Origin: Streptomyces amritsarensis
GTDB lineage: Bacteria > Actinomycetota > Actinomycetes > Streptomycetales > Streptomycetaceae
Length of the DNA stretch: 37,559 nucleotides
Direction of reading: 5' to 3'
NCBI RefSeq assembly: GCF_001953875.1
Contig: NZ_MQUR01000078.1
Coordinates: 1-37,559 of the forward strand
Shown: one piece after another, positions 1 to 8,767 of the stretch
How the letters are laid out: each line of letters opens with the position of its first letter
Position numbering within the stretch: the first letter of the stretch is position 1
The notes under the pieces: model-generated
The model's input: only the letters and a program-made list of their open reading frames with translations
Database searches by the model: none
What the model was told of the DNA's origin: nothing
Translations under genes and position numbers: made by a program

Positions 1-1
1 G

Positions 2-1372
2 GAGCCGGGGGCGGGGCCCGGGGCGCAGCCGTGGCCCGCCCCGGGCCCGCCCGCGTGGAGCCGGGCCGAACCGCCGGCCGCGCCCGCCCTGCCCGCGCAG
101 CTCGCCCTTCCGCAGGGCTACCGACAGGCCGAGCCCCCGGGGCGGCCCGCGCCCGGCGGCCCGCCCCCGGCACCGCAGCCGGCGCCGTGGACCGGGCTCG
201 ACGCCGAGCGGGCCCGGCATACGCGCATGGCCGTCGTCGGCGCCGTCACCGAGCGGTGGGCCCCCGAACAGGCCGGACCCGTGCACGGCCACTGGCAGCT
301 CGCGGCGCCCGTCGGGCCCGCCACCGACCTCTGGGCGCTCGGCGCACTGCTCTACCGCGCCGTGCAGGGCCACGCCCCGTACCCGGAGGACAGCGTCGCC
401 GAGCTCGTCGAGATGGTCTGCGCCGAACCCCCCGCCTTCGCCGAGGAATGCGGCGCGCTCCGCCCCGTCGTGGAGTCGCTGCTGCGCCAGGACCCCACCG
501 AGCGGCCCGACTTCGAGGAGCTGCGCGGCTGGCTGCGCTCGCTCGTACGGTCCGCGCCCGAGCCGGACGCCGGACTCGGGATGCTGCCGATGCCGGAAGC
601 GGACCCGGCGCGGCTGCCCGTCGTACGCCGCCGCGGCGAGGTCCACGGACGGCACCGCAACCCCGCGGCCGCCCGCAAGCCGATGGCGCTCGGCCGGACC
701 CTGCTCGTCGGCATCCTGGTCCTCCTGGCCGGGGCCGTCGCGTACGCCATGCTGTTCATGCCCCGGGCCGGGGTGCCGCAGGACCAGGACGGCCCCGGGG
801 AGCCCACCGCGCACACGTCGTCGCGGCCGAGCCCCTCCCAGGTGCCCACCGGCACGCCCGAGTCCAAGCCCGCCCCCCAGACCACGGGGCCCGCCGCGTC
901 GCAGGCCGCACCCGCGCCGGCCCCGCCGGGCTACACCACCCAGCAGGACCCCGAGCACTTCGAGATCGCCGTCCCCGAGGGCTGGGAGCGCCGCGGGATC
1001 AACGAGGCGGGCCAGGTCCGGTACACCGACGGGGCGTTCGTGCTGACCGTGGTCCCCGGCCGGGACAAGGTCGAGGGCAATCCGGACCCGGCGGCGTACC
1101 AGAAGGACAAGGAGCCCGAGCTGACGCCGTACCGGACCTCCACATGGTCGACCGTCGGGGACGTGAAGACCACCAGGGTCGGACAGCAACTGCGGGCCAC
1201 GGGACGCTACACGTGGATCGACGGGACCGGCCGCAACGTGTTCGCCCGCAATTTCGTCGTCGCACTGGGCGGCAGTTACCACGTCGTCCTGGTGACCGGT
1301 CCGGAGGACGAACAGACCAAGGTCACCGAAGTCTTCGAGAAGGCCACGGCGAGTTACAAGGCGGGCGGATGA
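2..1372 (+). CDS. Ser/Thr protein kinase-like membrane protein, 5'-truncated
   Basis: The frame is open from the window edge to TGA 1370-1372, so the start and the kinase N-lobe lie outside. What is visible is a kinase C-lobe: an APE-like 'ERWAPEQ' (near 250-270), the subdomain IX pattern 'DLWALGALLYRA' (near 327-360) and 'LLRQDPTERP' (near 480-508). A single membrane segment follows (about 694-765), then a Thr/Pro/Ser-rich linker and a roughly 150-residue extracellular domain containing 'VPEGWERR'. This topology is that of bacterial PASTA-like sensor kinases, but the outer domain is not PASTA. Odd feature: at least 60 residues of Pro/Ala/Gly-rich sequence directly precede the APE region, where the activation segment should be, so this may be a pseudokinase. 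The visible part lacks HRD and DFG, so catalysis cannot be judged. The downstream kinase has a related outer domain, which suggests tandem duplication. Confidence 0.8.
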   Translation, partial: EPGAGPGAQPWPAPGPPAWSRAEPPAAPALPAQLALPQGYRQAEPPGRPAPGGPPPAPQPAPWTGLDAERARHTRMAVVGAVTERWAPEQAGPVHGHWQLAAPVGPATDLWALGALLYRAVQGHAPYPEDSVAELVEMVCAEPPAFAEECGALRPVVESLLRQDPTERPDFEELRGWLRSLVRSAPEPDAGLGMLPMPEADPARLPVVRRRGEVHGRHRNPAAARKPMALGRTLLVGILVLLAGAVAYAMLFMPRAGVPQDQDGPGEPTAHTSSRPSPSQVPTGTPESKPAPQTTGPAASQAAPAPAPPGYTTQQDPEHFEIAVPEGWERRGINEAGQVRYTDGAFVLTVVPGRDKVEGNPDPAAYQKDKEPELTPYRTSTWSTVGDVKTTRVGQQLRATGRYTWIDGTGRNVFARNFVVALGGSYHVVLVTGPEDEQTKVTEVFEKATASYKAGG

Positions 1373-1497
1373 GCGGATATTGACGACCGATCAGTACGGC
1401 GATTGCGTCACAGTGCCGTCTTTCGGCGCCCGGGCGGTTCCGACAGCCCCCGTGGGCTCCGTAATCTGGCCTGAAGTGCAGAGAGCGGCGGGAATTC

Positions 1498-3144
1498 GTG
1501 GAACAGCAGACAGGTGGGGGCGCCGTGCTGGCGGGCCGGTACAGGCTCGTCGAGCCGATCGGCCGGGGCGGTATGGGCAAGGTGTGGCGCGCGCATGACG
1601 AGCTGCTCCACAGGACCGTCGCGGTCAAGGAACTGACGGCGGGTCTGTACGTCGCCCAGGCCGACCGGGACGTCATGCACGCCCGGACGCAGAAGGAGGC
1701 CCGGGCGGCTGCCCGGATCCAGCACCCGGCGGTGGTCACCGTCCACGACGTGCTGGAGCACGACGACCGGCCGTGGATCGTCATGGAGTACATCGACGGC
1801 CCGTCCCTCGCCGAAGCCGCCAAGGCGGCGGGGCGGATCGAGCCGCGCGAGGCGGCCCGGATCGGGCTCCACGTGCTCGGCGCGCTGCGCGCCGCGCACG
1901 CGGTCGGCGTGCTGCACCGGGACGTGAAGCCGGGCAACGTGCTGCTCGCCAAGGACGGCCGGGTACTGCTCACGGACTTCGGGATCGCCGCGATCGAGGG
2001 CGACTCGTCCATCACCCGCACCGGCGAGATCGTGGGCTCGATCGACTACCTGGCGCCCGAGCGGGTCACCGGCGGCATCCCCGACCCGTCCTCGGACCTG
2101 TGGTCGCTGGGCGCCACCCTCTACACGGCGGTGGAGGCCCGCTCGCCGTTCCGCCGCACCTCGCCCATCTCCAGCATGCAGGCCGTGGTCAACGACGAGC
2201 CGCCGGCACTGCGCCAGGCCGGGGCGCTGGGTCCGGTGATCACGTCCCTGCTGCGCAAGGACCCGATGGAGCGGCCCTCGGCGGAGGAGGCCGAGCGGAT
2301 GCTGCTGGAGGCGATGGAGGGCCGCGAGCCGAAGGCGGCGCACGCGTACGTGCCCACGCGGGCGGTCACCTCCGAGGAGCTCGCCCCGGCGCAGGACCGG
2401 CCCGAGGAGCCGGCCCCGCACGAGGACGTCGCGCGGACGGCCCCGCTGCCGGAGCCCGCCGTCTCCGGGACGGCGGCCGCGGCCGCCGCGCCCGCGGACC
2501 GGGACGGCGGCTGGCTCAAGCGCGCCGCGGTGGTGGCCCTGGTGGCCGCGCTGCTCGGCGGCGGCGGCGTCTTCGGGGTGCTCAAGTACACCGGTGACGC
2601 GGGCAAGCAGGGCGATCCGGACCGGGTCGCGAGTTCGACGGGCGGGCAGTCGGGCGACGACGGCAAGCCGCAGGCGGCGGCCCCGCCGGCCGGGTACACC
2701 AAGGTCGTGGACCCCCTCGCCGGCTTCACGCTGTTCGTCCCCGAGGGCTGGACGCGCAAGGCGAACGGCGACCAGATCGACTACACCCCGGACGACGGCA
2801 AGCACTTCATCCGGATCGCCGCCGACCCCACCCCGGACTACGGGACGCCGTTGGACCACCTGACCGACCTGGAGAAGCAGGTGGCGAAGCGGACGGACTA
2901 CAAGAAGGTCCGGCTGAACCAGAACACCTTCCGGGACAGCACCCGGGCCGCGCTCTGGGACTTCACCTGGACGGAGAAGCAGAACCACCCCGGCCCGCGC
3001 CGGGCCAAGGAGCAGATGTACATCGCTCCGGACGGCACGGAGTACGCCATCTACATGTCGAGCCCGGTGGCGACCTGGGCCATCACCGAGCAGCAGTTCG
3101 ACGTCGTGCTCAGCGGCTGGGAGCCGCCCGCCAAGAAGCCCTGA
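1498..3144 (+). CDS. Serine/threonine protein kinase with single TM and extracellular sensor-like domain
   Basis: A complete Hanks-type kinase of 548 residues. Motifs are in order: glycine loop 'GRGGMGKV' (about residues 22-29), catalytic Lys44 in 'VAVKEL', HRD with Asp142, DFG with Asp160, 'LAPER' after the activation loop, and 'LLRKDPMERPS' at the end of the C-lobe. All catalytic residues are present, so it should be active. An acidic/Pro/Ala linker leads to one transmembrane helix (about residues 341-364). The outside domain (about 395-548) starts 'PAGYTKVVDP' and contains 'VPEGWTRK', matching the outer domain of the preceding gene. The GTG at 1498 has only a weak ribosome site; GTG 1525 is preceded by a G-rich stretch and is a reasonable alternative. 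A weak promoter (TTCCGA 1438-1443, 18 nt, TAATCT 1462-1467) fits separate transcription. The ligand is unknown. Confidence 0.93.
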   Translation: MEQQTGGGAVLAGRYRLVEPIGRGGMGKVWRAHDELLHRTVAVKELTAGLYVAQADRDVMHARTQKEARAAARIQHPAVVTVHDVLEHDDRPWIVMEYIDGPSLAEAAKAAGRIEPREAARIGLHVLGALRAAHAVGVLHRDVKPGNVLLAKDGRVLLTDFGIAAIEGDSSITRTGEIVGSIDYLAPERVTGGIPDPSSDLWSLGATLYTAVEARSPFRRTSPISSMQAVVNDEPPALRQAGALGPVITSLLRKDPMERPSAEEAERMLLEAMEGREPKAAHAYVPTRAVTSEELAPAQDRPEEPAPHEDVARTAPLPEPAVSGTAAAAAAPADRDGGWLKRAAVVALVAALLGGGGVFGVLKYTGDAGKQGDPDRVASSTGGQSGDDGKPQAAAPPAGYTKVVDPLAGFTLFVPEGWTRKANGDQIDYTPDDGKHFIRIAADPTPDYGTPLDHLTDLEKQVAKRTDYKKVRLNQNTFRDSTRAALWDFTWTEKQNHPGPRRAKEQMYIAPDGTEYAIYMSSPVATWAITEQQFDVVLSGWEPPAKKP

Positions 3145-3160
3145 TCGGCGCCGATCAGGG
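3139..3160 (+). terminator. Perfect 22-bp palindrome terminator overlapping the kinase stop codon
   Basis: The 22 bases are an exact palindrome centred on GGCGCC. They include the TGA stop codon (3142-3144) of the kinase. As RNA this folds into a short GC-rich hairpin, as expected for factor-independent termination in Streptomyces, where the T-run is often missing. Confidence 0.75.
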
Positions 3161-3247
3161 CATCCTGCCAGCGATCACTGGCGGAAATGGCAAAATCCGG
3201 TTACCGGCGGGTACCCAAAGGCTGTCGGGCGCAATACGCTCACCGGC

Positions 3248-4879
3248 ATGACGGACTCGCAGGCCTCCGAAGCCCCCCTCCGCACCGCGCCGCAGCCCAC
3301 CAACCCGGTCGCCCCGGCCCCGGCCGGCGCCCGCACCGCGGCCGACGTGGTGACCCCCGACCTGGTCGCACGGCTGACCCGCGGAGTGATCGGCTCAGGC
3401 CGCACCGCCAACCACACCCCCTTCACCGGGGACCGGCTGGCGGAGCTCCCCGAGGCCACCCCCGAGGACGTGGCCGAGGCCTTCGACCGGGCCCGCGCCG
3501 CCCAGCCCGCCTGGGCGGCCCTCCCCGTGCGGCAGCGGGCGGCCGTGCTGCTGCGCTTCCACGACCTGGTCCTGGCCCGGCAGGCCGAGGTCCTCGACCT
3601 GATCCAGCTGGAGACCGGCAAGGCCCGCCTGCACGCCCACGAGGAGGTCCAGGCGGTCGCCGTCTCGGCCCGCCACTACGGCCGCAAGGCACCCTCGTAC
3701 CTGCGGCCCAAGGGCCACACGGGCGCGATGCCCACCCTGACCAAGGTCACCGAGCTGCGCCAGCCGCGCGGGGTCGTCGGCCAGATCGCCCCCTGGAACT
3801 ACCCCCTGGAGCTGTCGGTCGGCGACGCCCTGCCGGCCTTCGTCGCGGGCAACGCGCTCGTCATGAAGCCCGACACCGAGACCGCCCTGACCGCCCTGTG
3901 GGCCCGCGACCTGCTGATCGAGGCCGGACTGCCCGCCGAGGTCTTCCAGATCGTCCTCGGCGAGGGCCCCGTCGTCGGCCCCGAGGTGGTCCGCCACGCC
4001 GACTACGTCTCCTTCACCGGCTCCACCCGCACCGGCCGCGAGGTCGCCCGCGGCGCCGCCGACCGGCTCGTCGGGGTCTCCCTCGAACTCGGCGGCAAGA
4101 ACGCCATGCTCGTCCTGCACGACGCCGACATCGAGAAGGCCGCCGCGGGCGCCGTCCGCGCCTGCTTCTCCTCCGCCGGCCAGCTGTGCATCTCCATCGA
4201 GCGGCTCTACGTCCACGCCTCGATCGCCGACGAGTTCGTCGAGCGGTTCGCCGCCCGGACCCGGGCCATGCGCCTGGGCAGCGCCCTCGCCTACGGCGCC
4301 GACATGGGCTCGCTGGTCGGCGAGCGCCAGCTGGAGACCGTGCAGCGGCACGTGGACGAGGCCGTCGCCAAGGGCGCCACCCTCGTCGCCGGCGGCACCG
4401 CCCGCCCCGACATCGGCCCGCTGTTCTACGAGCCCACGATCCTCGACGGCGTCGAGGCCCCCATGGCGGTCTGCGGCGAGGAGACCTTCGGCCCGGTCGT
4501 CTCGATCTACCGCTTCACCGACGAGGAGCAGGCGATCGCCGAGGCCAACGCCACCGCCTACGGCCTCAACTCCAGCGTCTGGACCAGGGACGCCCGCCGC
4601 GGCCACGCCGTCGCAGCCCGCCTGCGCACCGGCACCGTCAACATCAACGAGGGCTACGCACCCGCCTACGGCAGCGCCCAGGCCCCGATGGGCGGCATGA
4701 AGGACTCCGGCCTCGGCCGCCGCCACGGCTCCGAGGGCATCCTCAAGTACACCGAGGCCCAGACCGTCGCCCACCAGCGACTGGTCCCGATGGCGCCCTC
4801 GCTGGGCATGGACGACGAGAAGTACGCGGCGTTCATGACCCGCAGCCTCAAGGTCATGAAGGCTCTCCGACTGCGCTAA
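3248..4879 (+). CDS. Succinate-semialdehyde dehydrogenase / NAD(P)-dependent aldehyde dehydrogenase
   Basis: A 543-residue aldehyde dehydrogenase that oxidises an aldehyde to its acid; succinic semialdehyde, at the end of GABA degradation, is the likeliest substrate by family. Motifs: 'IAPWNYPLEL' with Asn184, the cofactor strand 'FTGSTRTGREV', general base Glu280 in 'LELGGK', and catalytic Cys314 in 'SSAGQLCISIERLYVH', a form I associate with the actinobacterial GabD2 type. It is somewhat longer than usual because of an Ala/Pro-rich N-terminal tail of about 30 residues. ATG 3248 lacks a Shine-Dalgarno sequence, but a TACGCT hexamer lies 7 nt upstream (3235-3240), suggesting a leaderless transcript. 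The next gene, a GMC oxidoreductase, starts 9 nt after the stop, so the two are probably co-translated. The oxidase could feed aldehyde to this enzyme, but that pairing is inference. Confidence 0.9.
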   Translation: MTDSQASEAPLRTAPQPTNPVAPAPAGARTAADVVTPDLVARLTRGVIGSGRTANHTPFTGDRLAELPEATPEDVAEAFDRARAAQPAWAALPVRQRAAVLLRFHDLVLARQAEVLDLIQLETGKARLHAHEEVQAVAVSARHYGRKAPSYLRPKGHTGAMPTLTKVTELRQPRGVVGQIAPWNYPLELSVGDALPAFVAGNALVMKPDTETALTALWARDLLIEAGLPAEVFQIVLGEGPVVGPEVVRHADYVSFTGSTRTGREVARGAADRLVGVSLELGGKNAMLVLHDADIEKAAAGAVRACFSSAGQLCISIERLYVHASIADEFVERFAARTRAMRLGSALAYGADMGSLVGERQLETVQRHVDEAVAKGATLVAGGTARPDIGPLFYEPTILDGVEAPMAVCGEETFGPVVSIYRFTDEEQAIAEANATAYGLNSSVWTRDARRGHAVAARLRTGTVNINEGYAPAYGSAQAPMGGMKDSGLGRRHGSEGILKYTEAQTVAHQRLVPMAPSLGMDDEKYAAFMTRSLKVMKALRLR

Positions 4880-4888
4880 GGGGTATCC

Positions 4889-6706
4889 GTGTCGCACGAC
4901 GACGCGTCCGACGACGCCTACGACTACGACGTCATCGTCATCGGATCGGGCTTCGGAGGGTCGGTCTCGGCCCTGCGCCTGACCGAGAAGGGCTACCGGG
5001 TCGGCGTCCTGGAGGCAGGGCGCCGCTTCACCCGGGAGAGCCTGCCGAGGAACAGCTGGGACCTGCGCAACTACCTGTGGGCCCCGGCGCTCGGACTGTA
5101 CGGGATCCAGCGGATCCACCTGCTCGGCAACGTCATGGTGCTCGCGGGCGCCGGCGTCGGCGGCGGCTCCCTCAACTACGCCAACACCCTGTACGTGCCG
5201 CCCCGGGCCTTCTTCGAGGACCGGCAGTGGGCGTCCATCACCGACTGGCGCGAGGAACTCGCCCCGTACTACGACCAGGCCAAGCGGATGCTCGGGGTGC
5301 GCCTCAACCCGACCATGACCCCCTCCGACGTCCACCTCAAGGCGGCCGCCGAGAAGATGGGCGTGGCGGACACCTTCCACATGGCCCCGGTCGGCGTCTT
5401 CTTCGGCGACGGCGAGGACGCCGCGGACGGGCCCCGCGTCCGGCCCGGCGAGGAGGCCGCCGACCCCTACTTCGGCGGCGCCGGCCCCACCCGCAGGGCC
5501 TGCACCGAATGCGGCGAGTGCATGACCGGCTGCCGGCACGGCGCGAAGAACACCCTGAACGAGAACTACCTGCACCTCGCCGAGCGGGCCGGCGCCGTCA
5601 TCCACCCCATGACGACCGTCACCGCCCTGTCCGAGCACCCGGACGGCGGCCACCGCGTCCGCACGGTGCCCACCGACGGCCGCCGCCGCGGGAAGGCGAA
5701 GGTGCTGCGCTGCCGGTACGTGGTCCTCGCGGCCGGCACGTACGGCACGCAGACCCTCCTGCACACCATGAAGGACCGCGGCGAACTGCCGCGCCTGTCG
5801 CAGCGGCTCGGCGAGCTGACCCGGACCAACTCCGAGGGCATCATCGGCGCGCAGACCGACGACCGCCGCTACCGCAGGCGCCGCGGCGCGGGCCCCGGCA
5901 CGGAGCGGAGGGCCGACTTCACCAGGGGGGTGGCGATCACCTCCTCCGTGCACCCCAACGCCGACACCCACATCGAGCCGGTCCGCTACGGCAAGGGCTC
6001 CAACGCGATGGGGTTCATGACCGTCACGCAGGTCCCCTACGGCGCCCACCGGGTCCGCGGCTGGCTGGCCAGGGCCGCGAAGCACCCCCTCCAGCTGGCC
6101 CGGTCGCTGTCCAACCGGCGCTGGTCGGAGCGCACCATCATCGGCCTGGTCATGCAGTCCCTGGACAACTCGCTGACCACCTACCGCAAGCCGGGCGGCA
6201 TCGGCAAGGGCCTGCTCACCGCCCGCCAGGGGCACGGCGCCCCCAACCCCGTCCAGATCGCGGAGGCCACGCAGGCCGCGACCCTGCTGGCCGAGGAGAT
6301 CAACGGCTTCCCCGGCAGCAACGTCGGCGAGCTGATGGGGACCCCGCTGACCGCGCACTTCCTCGGCGGCTGCCCGATCGGGGCGTCGGCGGGCGAGGGC
6401 GTGGTGGACCCGTACCACCGGCTCTACGGCCATCCGGGCATCTCGGTGGTGGACGGCTCGGCGGTCTCCGCGAACCTGGGGGTCAACCCGTCGCTGACGA
6501 TCACCGCACAGGCGGAGCGGGCGATGTCGTACTGGCCCAACAAGGGCGAGCGGGACCCGCGGCCCGAACAGGGCGCGGCCTACACCCGCCTGGACGCCGT
6601 GGAGCCGGTCCGGCCGGCCGTGCCCAAGGACGCGTTCGGCGCGCTGCGGCTGCCGTTCCTGGCCGTCCCCGATATTCCCCCACGGGATCCGGAACCTGCC
6701 GGATGA
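4889..6706 (+). CDS. GMC-family FAD oxidoreductase, cholesterol-oxidase (ChoD) type
   Basis: A flavoprotein of 605 residues. The N-terminus carries the dinucleotide-binding fingerprint 'VIGSGFGGSVSALRL' followed by 'VLEAGRRF'. A second FAD contact is 'GAGVGGGSLNYANTL'. A cysteine cluster (Cys205, Cys208, Cys211, Cys215 in 'CTECGECMTGCRHGAKNTL') is characteristic of the ChoD-like branch. The C-terminus has 'HFLGGCPIG' and 'NPSLTITAQAERA', the usual GMC active-site and FAD-closing region. The family oxidises alcohols or sterols with FAD. The substrate cannot be read from sequence, and I see no signal peptide. GTG 4889 is chosen because AAGGGG (4878-4883) overlaps the stop codon of the dehydrogenase gene and is well spaced. 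A strong hairpin follows the gene, closing a two-gene operon. Confidence 0.88.
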   Translation: MSHDDASDDAYDYDVIVIGSGFGGSVSALRLTEKGYRVGVLEAGRRFTRESLPRNSWDLRNYLWAPALGLYGIQRIHLLGNVMVLAGAGVGGGSLNYANTLYVPPRAFFEDRQWASITDWREELAPYYDQAKRMLGVRLNPTMTPSDVHLKAAAEKMGVADTFHMAPVGVFFGDGEDAADGPRVRPGEEAADPYFGGAGPTRRACTECGECMTGCRHGAKNTLNENYLHLAERAGAVIHPMTTVTALSEHPDGGHRVRTVPTDGRRRGKAKVLRCRYVVLAAGTYGTQTLLHTMKDRGELPRLSQRLGELTRTNSEGIIGAQTDDRRYRRRRGAGPGTERRADFTRGVAITSSVHPNADTHIEPVRYGKGSNAMGFMTVTQVPYGAHRVRGWLARAAKHPLQLARSLSNRRWSERTIIGLVMQSLDNSLTTYRKPGGIGKGLLTARQGHGAPNPVQIAEATQAATLLAEEINGFPGSNVGELMGTPLTAHFLGGCPIGASAGEGVVDPYHRLYGHPGISVVDGSAVSANLGVNPSLTITAQAERAMSYWPNKGERDPRPEQGAAYTRLDAVEPVRPAVPKDAFGALRLPFLAVPDIPPRDPEPAG

Positions 6707-6710
6707 CGAC

Positions 6711-6749
6711 GGTGGGTACCGCGCTCCCCCTCCGAGCGCGGTACCCACC
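6711..6749 (+). terminator. Hairpin terminator after the dehydrogenase/GMC operon
   Basis: Perfect 16-bp stem (6711-6726 with 6734-6749) and a 7-nt C/T-rich loop, starting 4 nt after the stop codon. There is no T-run, as is usual in Streptomyces. Confidence 0.9.
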
Positions 6750-6872
6750 GCGGTACATACGTGACAGATGTTCAGCCTTGATGGTTGTACCGGAATCCGC
6801 CGAGCCGGGCTGTGGCGTCGATCACACAGTGAACGAGGCAACTGCGACTCGCGCTCGACCGTCAACGGCAGC

Positions 6873-8507
6873 ATGAGAAAGCGCATCTCCTTGCTGGCTG
6901 CCTGCGGCGTCGCCGCCCTGGGGCTCGCAGCCACTCCGGCACACGCCGCGGACCCCGTCTTCACCCTGGCCGGGCCGGCCGAGATCGGCCTGCGCCCGCA
7001 CCCCGGGCAGAGCGGCACACCGCAGAAGACCTCGGTCGAGTTCCGGCTCGTCAACGACACCGCCTCCGCGTTCGACCGCCGGAGCACCTTCACGATCGAC
7101 CTGAGCGGCCTCAAGGGGATCGCCGACGTCGCCCTCGCGAAGCAGCAGGGCTCGGACTGCACGCTCACCGAGGCCGCCGTCACCTGCAAGCGCCCCGCGC
7201 TGTGGAAGGGCGAGACCGGCATCGTCGACCTCGACCTCAGCGCCGCCCCCGGCAGCAAGGCCGGAGCCACCGCCGACCTCACCGTCACCGGCAAGGCCGA
7301 GGGCGCCACCTTCAAGGCCGCCACCACCAAGGTCCGCGTCGGCGGCCCCGACCTGGTACTGGAACGGGCCGCGCTGAAGGAGGAGCAGAAGCCGGGCGAC
7401 AAGCAGAACCTGTCGATCGTCTTCGCGAACGAGGGAACGGAGCCCGTCCAGGGCGTCGTCCTGGAGATGCGCACCACCCACGGCATCGACCTGCTGGAGC
7501 AGTACGACAACTGCTCCTACTCCGAGGACACCGGTGAGGGACAGCCCCTGAACACGGCCTGGAGCACGGTGCAGTGCCTGCTGGAGGGCGAGTACAAGCC
7601 GGGCAGCGTCTACGGGGTCGACGGCTCGCTGACCCTCAAGGCCGCCCCGCACGCCTTCGCCGACACCCTCACCTACGCCGTGTACGCCGACGGGCACCAG
7701 CCGAAGGCCGCCAAGACGTCCAGGAAGCCGACCGGCGGCAAGAAGCTGGCGGTGCGGGAGCGCGCCGCCGAGGCCTCCGCGCAGTCGGCGGACCTCGACC
7801 CCTGGAACAACCTCCAGGAGTTCGACTTCCGGACGAAGAACAGCGCCGACCTCGTGGCCTGGCCCGTCGCCCTCGCCGGCGGGACGGGCGAGACGGTCCG
7901 CGCCGACTTCGGCTTCCGCAACAACGGTCCCGCCTGGGTGGCGGAACTGCGTTCCGGGAAGAGCGTCGCCCGCACCGACATCGTGATCCCCGCCGGTACG
8001 AAGGTCACCAAGGTCCCGGCCGGCTGCCACGGCGTCAACGCCGACGGCACCGCCCGCGAGCAGACGCTGGGCGCGCCGCGCTACTTCTGCTCCACCGGTC
8101 ACGTGGTGGGGGAGCGGGAGAAGTTCAGCTACCCGTTCGAGCTGAAGATCGAGCAGGTCGTGGCGAACGCGGCGGGCTCCGTCTCGGTCGGCCAGGGAAC
8201 ACCCGAGGGCACCAAGGGCCAGCCGTGGGACCCGAACCACGCCAATGACAAGACGCCCGTCGTGATCAGCGCGAAGGACGGCGGCGCCTCGCCGTCGCCG
8301 ACCGCCACGACCAGCCCCTCGCCGACCGCGACGGCGACCACCTCGGCCACGCCGACCGCCACCGCCACCTCGGGCGCCACGGCGAACGGCGGCCTCGCCG
8401 CGACCGGCAGCTCCGCCGGGATGCTCGCGCTCGGCGGCGCGGTGCTCGTGGCCGCGGGCGGCGGCCTGGTCCTGGCCTTCCGCCGCAGGACCGGCGCGCA
8501 CGTCTAG
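6873..8507 (+). CDS. Sortase-anchored cell-surface protein (LAATG sorting signal)
   Basis: A secreted, wall-anchored protein of 544 residues. It starts with a typical Sec signal peptide ('MRKRISLLAACGVAALGLAA...', cleavage predicted after 'PAHA', residue 25). The middle consists of beta-rich segments resembling DUF11/CARDB-type adhesion folds ('LSIVFANEGTEPVQGV' and 'RADFGFRNNGPAW'), with a few paired cysteines. A Ser/Pro/Thr/Ala-rich wall-spanning stalk follows (about residues 470-500). The C-terminus has the sorting motif LAATG (residues 508-512), a hydrophobic helix and 'RRRTGAHV', as used by class E sortases in Streptomyces. The frame is open 35 codons further upstream, but that extension would bury the signal peptide, so ATG 6873 is chosen. 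Function beyond surface display is unknown. It is flanked by hairpins on both sides and looks monocistronic. Confidence 0.88.
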   Translation: MRKRISLLAACGVAALGLAATPAHAADPVFTLAGPAEIGLRPHPGQSGTPQKTSVEFRLVNDTASAFDRRSTFTIDLSGLKGIADVALAKQQGSDCTLTEAAVTCKRPALWKGETGIVDLDLSAAPGSKAGATADLTVTGKAEGATFKAATTKVRVGGPDLVLERAALKEEQKPGDKQNLSIVFANEGTEPVQGVVLEMRTTHGIDLLEQYDNCSYSEDTGEGQPLNTAWSTVQCLLEGEYKPGSVYGVDGSLTLKAAPHAFADTLTYAVYADGHQPKAAKTSRKPTGGKKLAVRERAAEASAQSADLDPWNNLQEFDFRTKNSADLVAWPVALAGGTGETVRADFGFRNNGPAWVAELRSGKSVARTDIVIPAGTKVTKVPAGCHGVNADGTAREQTLGAPRYFCSTGHVVGEREKFSYPFELKIEQVVANAAGSVSVGQGTPEGTKGQPWDPNHANDKTPVVISAKDGGASPSPTATTSPSPTATATTSATPTATATSGATANGGLAATGSSAGMLALGGAVLVAAGGGLVLAFRRRTGAHV

Positions 8508-8528
8508 CGGCCCGGCTCCGTACGCAGA

Positions 8529-8562
8529 ACGGCCGGCCCGGGGCGTCCCCCGGGCCGGCCGT
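8529..8562 (+). terminator. Hairpin terminator after the surface-protein gene
   Basis: Perfect 15-bp GC-rich stem (8529-8543 with 8548-8562), 4-nt loop, followed by 'CTTTACGG'. It lies 21 nt after the stop codon. The following 8563-8767 holds no convincing gene; I only see an 8-bp inverted repeat (8572-8579 with 8598-8605). Confidence 0.9.
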
Positions 8563-8767
8563 CTTTACGGGGTGACCGGGCTGCTGTCCCCTGCCGTCCG
8601 GTCACGCGAAGGAGCGAGGTCCCACGACGCACGCACCACGAGGCGTACGTCTCATCGCTCCTGCGAGCCACGCGTGGTGTTGCGGTTCCGCGGCTGGCTG
8701 ACGCGGACATCCTCACCAACGAAGCGTCCCGGGGCCGGTCACGCTCCGGACGGGTGACGAACAGCCG

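Noticed and set aside
3395..7510. Very long antisense open frame (1371 codons) opposite the dehydrogenase, GMC and surface-protein genes
   Set aside because: It is antisense to three well-supported genes and across a terminator. Long antisense frames arise from third-position GC bias in this DNA.
8270..8390. Apparent tandem repeats in the surface-protein gene
   Set aside because: They are codon-level repetition of a Ser/Pro/Thr/Ala wall-spanning stalk, not a CRISPR or DNA repeat element.
8572..8757. Short plus-strand frame (61 codons) between the surface protein and chorismate mutase
   Set aside because: Arg/Ser-rich composition, no ribosome site, begins directly behind a terminator.
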